A DNA stretch of 64,000 nucleotides from Bretschneidera sinensis. Taxonomy: Eukaryota > Streptophyta > Magnoliopsida > Brassicales > Akaniaceae. Where the stretch lies: contig CM043705.1 in the NCBI GenBank assembly GCA_023935145.1, positions 88,260,084 to 88,324,083 on the forward strand. The letters are read 5' to 3'. The notes beneath the pieces were generated by a model, which saw nothing but the letters and a program-made list of their open reading frames with translations, was not told where the DNA came from and made no database searches. How positions within the stretch are numbered: position 1 is the stretch's first letter; each line of letters starts with the position of its first letter. Shown here piece after piece: positions 12,501 to 22,399 of this stretch. The position numbers were made by a program, and so were the translations under genes.

Positions 12501-14949
12501 GCGTTTAGTGGTCAGGTAGGGCGACTAGTTGCTTCATTGTGTGAAGTTCAAAATCTGCATGTACTGTTGCTTTCCCCTGTTGCAGATAACTAGTTGACCT
12601 CTAAATGTGGGCTTCTGCGGTTGTAGTTGTTGCTTCTTCTGAGATAGTTATAATCAGATTGCTATTTAATTATTAGAAATCAAATTAAGGAAACATTTCC
12701 ATTTATTTTTTTTGTGGATATTCTCAAAACTGGAACTGGATGTTCTGAGGCATGTGTTATTTGTACGAGCAGGCTGGCTTTTTGGACTTGCATATGGGTT
12801 CATCTAGAGAAAGCTTGATGTTTGGTGAAGTATCAATGCCATTAGCAATTAGTTTTTGTTACAAGGGTGATTAAAGCATGGAATAAGAGTGGAACTCTTG
12901 TAGATAACATGTCCCATTGTAGTGACATGACCTATTTAGAAAGAAAGGAGTAGAGGCAAAATTGCACTGGGATATATCTGAATGGGTTGGGGAAAAAAAG
13001 ACGAATTGAATTCTGATCACGTGTAGCTTGTGCATCTGATGTCAATTTCGTGTTCCCATTTGGTTGCCATATGTTCTTAGCTTCCGTAATTAATAGAATA
13101 TTTATCTAATGATGCTGAGATTGTGGGTGATGTGATTGTCTAATGGTCTTGAAATTGTGGATGCTGCAATGTTGTGACAGACTTATCTTCAATCTCTTAC
13201 TATTCGACTTGAAGAAATGAGAGTCAAAAGGCGTGACTCAGAACAGTGGATGCATCATCGCATGCTGCCACAGGACCTTAGGGAACGGGTCAGACGCTAT
13301 GACCAATACAAGTGGTTGGAAACACGTGGGGTGGACGAAGAGAATTTGGTTCAGAGCCTCCCAAAGGATCTCCGGAGAGATATTAAGCGTCATCTCTGCC
13401 TGGCTTTGGTGCGGAGGGTAAGGCTTTCCCATTTCTTTTCCAGTCATCTTTTTGCTTCCATGCTTTTGTGTCCAGTATACTTTCTTAAAGATACAATATG
13501 TTTTTCTGATAAATCTTAAAGATACAATATGTTGATTGGTATTACCATGGAAAGCATACAGGTTATTAAAACATCAATGTCCATGGAAAGCATATGGAAA
13601 CCAGTCTTTTTCCTTGATTAATTTACTATAAAGTTATTTGTCCTAATTATCCTGAGTATTTTAGTAAGCTCTTTATGGTTTTTAGTCTTCTAAACTAATT
13701 GAAGAACATATTTTGTCAGTTTAATATGTTATGCTTTTCTCACCCGAGTCTTGCCTTCTTTTGGTTTTGCTTATTTGCAACTTAAAAATTTAATAAGGTG
13801 CTTTAATTGATAATGCTTTAAGCTAATTTAGTGTTAGGGTAAATTAATGCTTAAAGCGCTGATTATATGGAAAGAAGTTTAACCAAACAAAGGTTTAATA
13901 CTGTCTCAATCTGTGCACGGGGACAAGTGGTTGGAAGCTTGGAACAAGGCTTTGTTGAGTTGTTTTGCTGGTAATTCATTATTATTTGCTTATTAATCCC
14001 AAACGTTAGGAGATGCAGTCTACCACTACTTAACTTGGGCTTACCTTTTTGTTTGTTTTTTTTTTTTGTGTGTTCGCGGGGGCGGGGGATTGGGGGGGTT
14101 CTCAGAAAGGCTGTAAATATTTTGAGGTCAAAATAATGCTTTCTTCATAGTATGTATAACTCTTGCCCTCATCTATTTAGTTGGGCTCTCACTGGTGTCG
14201 TGGGATCTTGTTTTCTTAATGTCATTAATGGCTTGCTGGTCTTTTAGGTTCCTCTATTTGAGAGTATGGATGAGAGGTTGCTCGATGCTATTTGTGAGCG
14301 GCTGCAACCGTGTTTATTTACAGAGAGTACTTACATAGTTCGAGAGGGTGATCCAGTTGACGAGATGCTTTTTATAATACGCGGTCGCCTTGAGAGTGTA
14401 ACCACAGATGGTGGAAGGAGTGGGTTCTTCAATCGTAGTTTGCTGAAAGAGGGAGATTTCTGCGGAGAGGAGCTTTTAACATGGGCACTGGATCCCAAAT
14501 CTGGTGCTAACCTCCCATCTTCTACTCGGACTGTGAAGGCTATAACAGAGGTTGAGGCTTTCGCCCTTACAGCTGAAGAGTTAAAATTTGTGGCAAGCCA
14601 GTTCAGGCGTCTTCATAGTAGACAGGTGCAGCACACCTTCCGCTTTTACTCGCAGCAGTGGAGGACTTGGGCTGCTTGCTTTATCCAAGCTGCATGGCGT
14701 CGTTATTCGAAGAGGAAAAACATGGAGCTTCGTCGGAAAGAAGAAGAAGACGAAGCAGAAGCAGAAGCAGAAGTTCGCAACAGTGCTGCAGGTGGTTCAT
14801 ATAGTATTGGTGCCACCTTCTTAGCTTCAAGGTTCGCAGCAAACGCTCTTCGTGGTGTTCATCGGAATCGTATTGCTAAGAGTGCTAGGGACTTGGTGAA
14901 ACTACAAAAACCTCCAGAGCCTGATTTTACTGCTGAAGATGCTGACTGA
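3546..14949 (+). CDS. CNGC5: cyclic nucleotide-gated ion channel, CNGC5/CNGC6 type (spliced)
   Basis: Coding exons: 3546-3604, 5290-5872, 8615-8827, 10193-10500, 10945-11056, 13181-13417, 14248-14949. They sum to 2214 nt, giving 737 aa, with GT-AG borders throughout. The protein is a six-helix cation channel of the plasma membrane; in Arabidopsis this group conducts Ca2+ in guard cells, root hairs and heat sensing. Visible: start MFDSGY, then the LDDLDSRL block typical of CNGC5/6; S1-S4 from about residue 105; a pore region with YCYCLWWGLQNLS at the exon 4/5 junction; a C-linker with VKRRDSEQWM; a cyclic-nucleotide-binding domain from about residue 505 with the phosphate-binding cassette GDFCGEELLTWAL (about 573-585); and an IQ calmodulin-binding motif, FIQAAWRRYSKRK (about 649-661), followed by an acidic EEEDEAEAEAE stretch. 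Length is normal for the family and no coding lesion is seen. Group II membership rests on remembered family sequences. CNGC5 versus CNGC6 orthology cannot be settled by eye. Confidence 0.93.
4216..4446. repeat. diverged tandem duplication, unit about 110 bp
   Basis: The two units begin GATTATAG(T/C)GATG at about 4216 and 4325. Both contain AACTAGATGTA, TTGTACTGA and CTTCTCC(G)GGGCTTTCTTT in the same order and end near ATTACTTGC. Lies in the first coding intron of the CNGC gene. No coding content. Confidence 0.75.
7951..8404. mobile_element. non-autonomous hAT-like element (MITE) with 8-bp TSD
   Basis: The 8-bp sequence GGCATGAC occurs at 7951-7958 and again at 8397-8404. The enclosed 438 bp starts CATAGTTACC and ends GGTTACTATG, giving terminal inverted repeats CATAGT(T/A)ACC. 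The 8-bp duplication plus CA-start inverted repeats fits the hAT superfamily. The interior is AT-rich with GTACCG-type subterminal repeats and no transposase frame. It lies in CNGC coding intron 2. Confidence 0.8.
8836..9236 (-). mobile_element. 5'-truncated LINE fragment with TSD, antisense, near a CNGC splice donor
   Basis: Direct repeats TATTTGG(T)TTTG... ending GTCCTT at 8836-8854 and 9217-9236 (imperfect, about 19 bp) flank an antisense LINE 3' fragment. The + strand reads TTTTTTATAGCATAAG, then AGGGTGCAACCC. On the minus strand it shares GGCTAGAAG, GGGTGGTTG and GAGATGGTTCAATACCC with the fragment at 29397-29854. The left duplication begins only 8 bp after the exon 3 end, so the insertion sits directly behind the GTAAGT donor, which is intact. 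Confidence 0.8.
11231..11382. repeat. recent tandem duplication, 76-bp unit
   Basis: Unit 1 (11231-11306) and unit 2 (11307-11382) both start ATTCTGGATGG and run through GTCTATAATCCTAGAT. I see only one clear interior difference (AGCGGATT versus AGTGGATT), so this is young. CNGC coding intron 5. Confidence 0.9.
11648..11701 (+). mobile_element. tail-only retro-insertion, 18-bp insert
   Basis: The 18-bp direct repeats GAAATTCT(A/T)GTTAAGACT at 11648-11665 and 11684-11701 differ at one base. They flank the 18-bp insert ATTTATCAAAAAAATAAA. The insert matches the terminal (A)CTTATCAAAAA signature of the local LINE family and contains nothing else. CNGC coding intron 5. Confidence 0.7.
13483..13531 (-). 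mobile_element. tail-only retro-insertion, antisense
   Basis: Exact 18-bp repeats TCTTAAAGATACAATATG at 13483-13500 and 13514-13531 flank 13 bp, TTTTTCTGATAAA. The complement, TTTATCAGAAAAA, resembles the LINE tail. CNGC coding intron 6. A simple slipped duplication is the alternative. Confidence 0.6.
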
Positions 14950-15759
14950 TTTCTAATGTATGATTACTTATTTAAAATGTTTGAAGAGTATTTTTTTTAC
15001 ACAGACTACTCCAGCTTGGAATCACACAGTGTAAGGCACGCTGGAAGAAATGTCAAATACTCAAGCTTGTATTGTTGCTGCAGTCAATTAGGCTTTGCCA
15101 CTAGTGCGTAGGGTACTTCTATGTGGTTGAAATCTGCTGTCAGTATGCATGTTTCCCGCAAAATCCAGTGCTTATACGAAATAAAAAGTAAAATCAATTT
15201 GAAAAAAAAAAATAAACTAAGTTGTCTGTATCTCACCTAACACATAATTCTATAATAGTAAGTGATGCGGTAGAATTTCGTTTACGCTAGAAATTGAAGA
15301 TAAAGAAAAGAGAGGCTCTCTTTTGTTTGTGAAGCTAAATTGGCTTAATGGATCTTAAATTTAAAAAAAAAAAATTACTCTCACTTAAAAAAATGTTTGA
15401 ATCAAGGGAATGAGAGGAGAATGGTAACCTTTCTTTAAATTCTCTCATTTGAAGGTAGTCTTAAAGAGAATTTATTTATTTTGTTCACTTTTCTCTCGTA
15501 TCGGTCATAGCAAAATTTCACAATTAAATCAAGTTTTTAACTTATTGGTGTAGAGTACACAACAAGAAATACTCGTTTCTTCTTTCTTATCGTTCAATCT
15601 TTAACGTAAACATATCAGATTTTAATTTTTCTTTTATGTGATAACAAATGATTTTATCCATTAAGCTAATTAGTACTTGAGAGTATGCTATAAGACAAAC
15701 CCGGGACATCAATTTAAAAACTATAAACAATGAAGATAAAAAAAAAATACCCTACAAAT

Positions 15760-15930
15760 TCATAATTCCGCAGCAACACACAATAACCAACAGGAAGAAA
15801 GAAAACCCGAAGAATCAAAAACGAAACTATCTCTGCTACGAATAAAATTCACAGCAAAAACCTTGGTGGATTTCATCTGAGTTAGATTTGTCGTTTCTGC
15901 TGCTGAATAATCCTTGTTCCAAGCTGCCAT
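15760..15930 (-). CDS. short unrecognised ORF, doubtful gene
   Basis: A 56-codon frame on the minus strand begins MAAWNKDYSAAETTNL and ends in a Cys/Leu-rich tail. The DNA just upstream is a CT/GA-rich leader-like tract (about 15937-15975), which makes a transcription start plausible. I recognise no family. The frame could be the first exon of a small gene or chance. Confidence 0.15.
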   Translation of the reverse strand: MAAWNKDYSAAETTNLTQMKSTKVFAVNFIRSRDSFVFDSSGFLSSCWLLCVAAEL

Positions 15931-16484
15931 TGTGCGCCCTCTCTCTCCCTCCCTCCCTCTGGCTCTCTCTCCAGCCAAAGGCAGTAGCTGCTGAATGGTA
16001 TTGTGTCTAAAAGAAAAACAAAAACCAAAAGAGCATAATATAAAAAGCAAACTGAATAACAGAATCAGTAAGTATGATAAAGAAACAAATTTCAATCCTC
16101 AAGTAACTGCCAGGCTAAAAAAGGAAAAAGAAACGAATATTATTACATAAAGCTATGTTTGATAATTGATTTCTTAATATATTATACTATGCAATAAAAT
16201 CATGGATATCTTTCAAATAAATGTAGAAAAATAAAATGTATAAAATGTAAGTTTTAACTATTCATAATTTAATTATATCTTCTTTTAATATATATGGTTT
16301 GCTAATTATCTCACTGTAGGATTAAGTTAGTAATGTATCCCAATTTTTATGAACCAAAACACACTCAATAATTTAATTTTATATAACAGAAACACAAGTA
16401 CAATAAGATAATTCAATAAATAAACATATTTAATTTTTCATCTCCAAGGTTTTTTTGCGATATTGGGTCAACTGATGGTCGAAA

Positions 16485-16604
16485 ATGTGCACTCTCGATA
16501 AAATTGGAAATCTCTCATCGAGATCTATCAAATGGGACCCGGAAGCCTCCATTGCCGTCGACCCTCCGTCCTCAGGCTCCACCGGCAACCTCGCCAAGAA
16601 TTGA
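16485..16604 (+). CDS. short unrecognised ORF, possible gene remnant
   Basis: A 39-codon frame starts MCTLDKIGNLSS and contains WDPEASIAVDPPSSGS. It is GC-richer than its surroundings and looks coding-like, but ends at a TGA with no clear donor before it. It may be a relic first exon. No family recognised. Confidence 0.2.
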   Translation: MCTLDKIGNLSSRSIKWDPEASIAVDPPSSGSTGNLAKN

Positions 16605-17407
16605 GGAGATATTTTTTAGATATATGCATTTTGCGTTATTTCGAGAAACCAATCCACGATCGGGTTAGAAATTATATCTCTTCGAACCCTAACTACAGAA
16701 GATTTGTTTGGTAAGGTAAGTACAATGGCGAAACTTGAATTAGTTGAGGAGTTGAAGCTCAATAAGAGGAATCATGGATTCACAAAGTTCTCTGTCTTCT
16801 TAAAATACATTTTCCTCTGAGTCAACGTTTGGAGAACTCTTAAATGAGGATTAAATCATCTTAGATTTAATCTTTATCTTAAATTTGTCCTTTAAATCGC
16901 CAATCAATTTTAAGAAACTTCGATTAAATCACCACTTGAAGAAGTGCTCAAACACCGCCTTAATATTTCTTCGATTCTTATGTTTCATCATCTTGATGAT
17001 GACCGGTGTCTGATTTCGCATTGTCCCTTTTTTATCAATCAATTACCCCATTCAGGTATTTGTTTCTTCTCCTTTTTTGTTATTTGCTATTGATGTTAAT
17101 GCTTATAGGTGAAAATAACCCAACTGCAGCATACATAGTTGTGGGTCTTAGTTTGAGAACTATGTTATGAGCGTTGAAGATAAATATGGGTACCCATAAA
17201 TTTCTTCATTTGGTCAGAAAATATATGGGTACTAGTGATCTGCAGTTTGAGTTTTGATTAGGCTAGCATTTTGGTCAAGGAACATTATTGGTTAAGAAAG
17301 TGTTGATTTTTATTTTTATAATGTACCTCAGTTAGAAAATGGTGAGAAAGGGAAAGTAATTTTCATAGTTTAAATGGGTTGAAATTGGCTACTTGTCATA
17401 GAGAGCG

Positions 17408-17439
<32 letters not shown>

Positions 17440-17442
17440 TTT

Positions 17443-17479
<37 letters not shown>
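17408..17479. repeat. 32-base poly-C tract followed by (CT)n
   Basis: A run of 32 C (17408-17439) is followed by TTTTCTT and then (CT)n to 17479. The C run could form an i-motif, with a G-quadruplex on the other strand. Long pure C runs are also a frequent site of assembly and sequencing error, so its exact length should not be trusted. Confidence 0.9.
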
Positions 17480-17680
17480 GCATAGATTTTAAGTTCAAAT
17501 GGAGAAAATTATTCAGCTGTCAAACTGAATCATGTCATGCTTATTTGAGGTTTGTTTGCACTAAATTTGACTTTTGAACTTTTATGAAGTAAATTAACGT
17601 AGCTGTAAAAAAATGTTGATAGTAGTGTGTTTTAACGTAGTCCGTATTTGAATAAATTACTTGGCAATCTCAATAACATA

Positions 17681-17752
17681 GGATCCGTGGCGCAATGGTA
17701 GCGCGTCTGACTCCAGATCAGAAGGTTGCGTGTTCGATTCACGTCGGGTTCA
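17681..17752 (+). tRNA. trnW-CCA: tRNA-Trp (anticodon CCA)
   Basis: A 72-nt cloverleaf without intron. The acceptor stem pairs GGATCCG with CGGGTTC, followed by discriminator A at 17752. The D-arm holds GGCGCAATGGTAGCGC. The anticodon stem TCTGA/TCAGA closes the loop CTCCAGA, giving CCA. The T-arm has the GTTCGATTC box B. The sequence is the nuclear plant type. A short T run (CAGTTTTCAG) directly downstream can serve as the RNA polymerase III terminator, and CAA-type signals lie upstream (CTCAATAACATA). Confidence 0.97.
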
Positions 17753-18240
17753 GTTTTCAGTTTTGGCATCCCACTTTTAATTTTCATTTTTCATCAATGC
17801 AACTTTCTTCTTTTGGGCCGAAAAATCAACAGGGACATCCTAATTTCTGAATAACCTAATAAGAAAAGTTAACCACATTCCCATGCCCTTTAATTTGGAT
17901 TAACTCCTGTTTAAGTGCTAATCAAATTAATTTTCAAATAACATAATTTGTTGACAAAAAGAAAAAAAGTCTAATTGGAGCCTATATAGGGTATTGACTG
18001 TTATATACCAACACGGCCCCAGTTGCTATAGTAAGTAAAGTATAAAATGATAATTTTGTCCAATTTTACTTTTTCACACATTTGTAGGCAAGATTGAAGA
18101 TTTTCATAAAAAGAGATGAAATTAATTTGGCTACACATGATGCAAATTATGATACTACTAAATTCAGAGAAACTGACTATTTATTTGATTTCTCAACAAC
18201 AAAGAAAACACATGATTATTTCTTTCAATGACAGATTTGG
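17753..18240. other. AT-rich intergenic DNA between tRNA-Trp and TMN gene
   Basis: No gene, repeat or RNA recognised. The right part probably merges with the 3' UTR of the minus-strand TMN gene (about 18240-18587). Confidence 0.4.
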
Positions 18241-18587
18241 TAACTAAAAACAGGAAAAACATAGCAATACCCGTGTCAATACAATAATTCCTTTCATTTC
18301 TAAAATACGCAGAGGACAGGGAGCTTAACAAATCCTCTCACAATGTCTAATACAACAGTTAAGATAGGTAATGACAACAGTTAACAGGATGATAAAAATA
18401 AAAAATAAAAAAAACCTAGAACTACCAAAGAACCTGTAACAAGAAGACTAAAAATAACAATTTCTATTATCAAAGATTCAAAACTGAACCCAAATGGTAC
18501 CCAAGTAAGATATCCTGCATTTCCACTCCCCACTGATATATAATTTGTGCATCCCCAAGGCAACAATTTTCTTCAGATTGTAAATGC

Positions 18588-21500
18588 TTAATCGATCTTC
18601 ACTGATGAGTAGATTAGCCTTGTGAACCAGAAGCACGCATAGAAACCGATTGTACCAGTCAGCACAAAAAACGCGTACGAAACAATCAGCATGTACCCAA
18701 AGTACAACATCCCAGAAACTGGCTTTGTGATCTCAAGTTTTGTGAAGAAGTAGAATGCAGCATAGAGGAATAAGTAAAGTGCAGAAGAACCCGAAGTCAG
18801 GTACGATCTCCACCACCAGAGGTAGTCCTCGCTACACAGCTGGAAGTAGCAGAGTACAACTGTGATCTCAGCACAAGTGACAATGAGAATGAGGAAGACA
18901 ATGAAGAGAAACCCAAATATGTAATAGAACTGATGCAACCATATCGAGGTAAGGATGAAAAAGAGCTCAATAAAGACAGCACCAAATGGGAGTATGCCTC
19001 CAATTAAGATAGAAAAGGCTGGGTTCATGTACCAGGCCTGCTCTGGAATCTGCCTTGGGATCTTGTTAGTTTTCACAGGATCCTCAATTGCTGGTTTCTT
19101 GAAACCAATATAACTACCAATGAAGACTAGCGGGACAGAGATGCCAAACCATAAGAATACCAGCGCAAACATCGTCCCAAACGGCACTGCCCCAGAGGAT
19201 TTCTCTCCCCATATTAGAGCATTCAAGACAAAGAAAATGGCAAAGAGAGTCGCTGGGAACATGAAAGCTGTTTTCAAAGTGATTTTCTTCCATTCTGTTC
19301 CCTTGAACATCTTATAGAGACGAGCTGAGGCATATCCCGCAAAAAGGCCCATGAAGACCCACAGTAGAAGCATGGCTGTCATCAAACCACCTCTGTTTGA
19401 AGGGGATAGGAATCCAAGGACCGCAAAGATCATCATAACAAGAATCATTCCGAAAAACTGAACCCCTGTCCCAGCATAGACACAGAGTAAATCTGAGTTT
19501 GCTGGAGGCCTGAAAACATCCCCATGGACCAATTTCCACCCTGTCTCTTCCTGGGCTTCTTCTTGAGTCTCTAATTGGTTGTACTTAGAAATATCCCTGT
19601 AAAGCGTCCGCAACATGATCATAGCCACCATCCCCGAGAGGAAAAGAACAATCATCAAAGAATTAACAATTGAGAACCAATGAATCTGATCATCCGCCAT
19701 CAGAAGATAGGAATCCCAGCGAGACGCCCACTTCACATCACTTTCCTGCAAATTGAAACAACGCCAAGCCAGTCATGAAAAGTAAAAACATTTACAAGTC
19801 CAACCACAGTGGCAACCAGCCACAAGTTCATGCTTCACGAATGGACAAGGGACCAGACCTGGAACTCAACATCATATGTAAATATAATTTCCTTCCCATC
19901 TTCAACCTCTTGAGGAGATTCAGAGTTGGTGACTGCACGTTTTGCGTGGGGATCACAGGTTGTCAGACGGGTCTTTTCATTCCATTGACCATCATATTCG
20001 TGTTTGACACTAAATTCAACAAAAATATCCGGCGTCAATTCACAGGCTTACGCTATCAAGATAAAAATTAGAACAATTTCACATGAACCGAGATATCAAA
20101 CAATCATAAATTATAACCTGAATGGTTTGACTTCAAATCCTACAATCCTCGCTGAATCTGTCAGTGCATCTTTGTGAAATTTAACAGTAAAGGTTAAGTG
20201 ATTATGGATAAAATGTTTTTCTTCCTTGGTCTGCAAATAATTAAGTACAAAAGAGAAAATCAAATTGCTCCCATAAGGACATAGCAGACTTCCAATCGCT
20301 ATTCAAAGAATCAAAATAGAAAGTGACTGATCTGCACTTACTCCAGCATATTGTCCCCTAAGACCAACATGAAAACCATGCTGATACACTATTGAGTTTT
20401 CCTGATCGGGCCGTCGTATAGGAACAACTAGAGGAAGATTATCCAAAACCCTGTAACAAATACATCGGGTGTCAAACAAATTATATCAGAAAGTTTCAGC
20501 AAGCTATGGCAGTTTGCTATTCCCAGAGGAAATGAAATATCATTAAAAACTTCATCTGAATTGATGCCTCACATGTTCACCCGATATTCATCATCTATCT
20601 TTTCCTTGAATGCCTTGGCAGTTTTCTTATCTGGTATTATACGACATACAACACTGCACATTTGTGGTTCTCTCATTTTGAACTGCAACAGACAAATTCT
20701 GTCAACATGTAACATACAACATACAGAGAGGACCAATAATTTATCCAAGAATTCCAACTTACGACATAAGGAGAGTTTTCGATTCGATCACCACGAAGAA
20801 CTTCCCCAAGATTCTCTGCACTGTCAAGTATACGCTCTGGACGACAATAAGGTATGAAATAGTAGGAGTACGGAAGTTGAGTTTTTGTTGAGGTTAGTTT
20901 GTTCACTTTCACCATCAAAGGATCACCCTGCACAAATGAACAAAATTAAAACTACATTATATTTAAGTCATCTCATCACAAAACACTGACACAATCATAC
21001 AAAATAGCATGATTTATTCAAAGTTAGGGTAGAAATTAGGAAAAACATATATAGGTCAAGATGAAAATTTAGCAGGTTTTACTGCCTTGTACATTCAGAA
21101 AACCACCACTTAAGTAACCAAGTTAAGAATGCTCCTTCAGTAAGAAGAGCAACAGGGTTGGCACACAGGCGCATAACTGTAAAACATTACATGATCAAAG
21201 AGTGCCACATCAAAGCGAACACCTCAAAGGAGTATGGATGGCATGTAGGTCAACAGTACATACATGTAATTATGTAAATCTATGAGCAAATTAACACTAG
21301 CAGCTTTATCAAAACATAGTCATGAGATATCATGCATTCAAACAATCATCAACATCAAATTCATATTGAAATGAAATACAATACAACAAAAAAAACACAA
21401 ATAAAGCAAAGTGCAGAAATAAAAATACCACCTCGCTAAGCTCACAACAAAAAAACAGCTGCATACCATACCAAAAATAAATTCAATAACTAATCCGTGG

Positions 21501-22287
21501 ATCTCAATTACAACTCATGCAACAGAGCATTAGAGTACTTTAAGCTAAGCATAATTAAACTTACATGACCTTATCAAACACAACTAAACTTATATGACCA
21601 TTACCCTAAAGATGGTCACAAAACTAAAGGCAAACAATAATCTCCTCAAGAAATAAGGGAAAATGTGTTCTTCGTTAAATCAAAACCTTGTTAAATGATT
21701 CACTGTTAAGGTGTTATTTTCCCTTTAACACTAGCAGCTTTATCAAAAGCTAGCTATGAGATATCATGCATTCAATCACTCATCAACATCAAATTCATAT
21801 CGAAATGAAATACAATACAAAAAAAAAACCACAAATCCAAAAATAAAAATATCATCTCGCAATGCTCACAACACAAAAACAAAAGCAGCTGCATACCATA
21901 CCAAAAATAAATTCAATAACTACACCGTCGATCTCAGTTACCCACATAACCAATATAACATGTAATTCCACATACTTCCCTTGATAAAAAAGAAATCCCC
22001 AATAAACCAAATGAGATACCCAACTCAGATCTGAACAAATCACAGCTCTACCATAAGTCAAACTACCAAAATCCATTAAGATCTAGCCCCTATAGTTTTA
22101 CCCAGAAATGCGCCTGTATACTCACCGACACATGCACCTATAGAGATAACATTTATATATATGAACTAACCTTTTGGAAATCTTCAGGGGCAACACCAGG
22201 AAGATAGAAGCAATGGACATGGACGAAGAGCAGAGCACAAACAGATATCCATACGTGAAATACGATTGGTCCTCTCAGACCCGCCAT
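18588..22287 (-). CDS. transmembrane 9 superfamily protein (nonaspanin, TMN/EMP70)
   Basis: Minus-strand exons in order: 22171-22287, 20763-20927, 20573-20682, 20342-20450, 20118-20230, 19859-20009, 18588-19745. They total 1923 nt, giving 640 aa, the usual family length. The protein is an endomembrane protein with a signal peptide (MAGLRGPIVFHVWISVCALL...), a lumenal domain of about 250 residues starting FYLPGVAPEDF and carrying LGEVLRGDRIENSPYV, and nine membrane segments encoded almost entirely by the last exon (first near residues 277-301, IHWFSIVNSLMIVLFL). The C-terminus SVKID is the KxD/E Golgi-retention and COPI-binding signal known for plant TMNs. The lumenal domain fits the Arabidopsis TMN8-10 branch; I do not assign a number. 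Family members act in Golgi/endosome protein sorting. All splice borders are GT-AG. Confidence 0.93.
21291..21945. repeat. spaced direct duplication of about 220 bp in the first TMN intron
   Basis: Two blocks, about 21291-21515 and 21725-21945, share AACACTAGCAGCTTTATCAA, GAGATATCATGCATTCAA, CATCAACATCAAATTCATAT and GCTGCATACCATACC in the same order, with small indels. About 210 bp of unrelated DNA separates them. Both lie in the intron between TMN coding exons 1 and 2. Confidence 0.85.
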
Positions 22288-22399
22288 GGCTTTTTTCCCG
22301 GATCTAGATCCTATTACCCACTTTCGCTTGTCTTCTCCTCTCTCTAATAGTATTCTCTCTCCAGGAACTGTGGGTTTCTCTCTCTCTCTCTGGTAATGG

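Larger units (their letters stand above)
15190..17680. other. intergenic region between CNGC and tRNA-Trp
   Basis: The CNGC 3' UTR probably ends near 15180-15200, where an AATAAA-like stretch (GAAATAAAAAG) is followed by an A run. The remainder is AT-rich with two weak short open frames (listed separately) and a homopolymer tract at 17408-17479. No recognised gene. Confidence 0.5.

Noticed and set aside
13545..13593. Further tail-only insertion between CCATGGAAAGCATA copies
   Set aside because: The direct repeat is clear (13545-13558 and 13580-13593), but the insert lacks a TTAT-A-run tail and may be a plain duplication.
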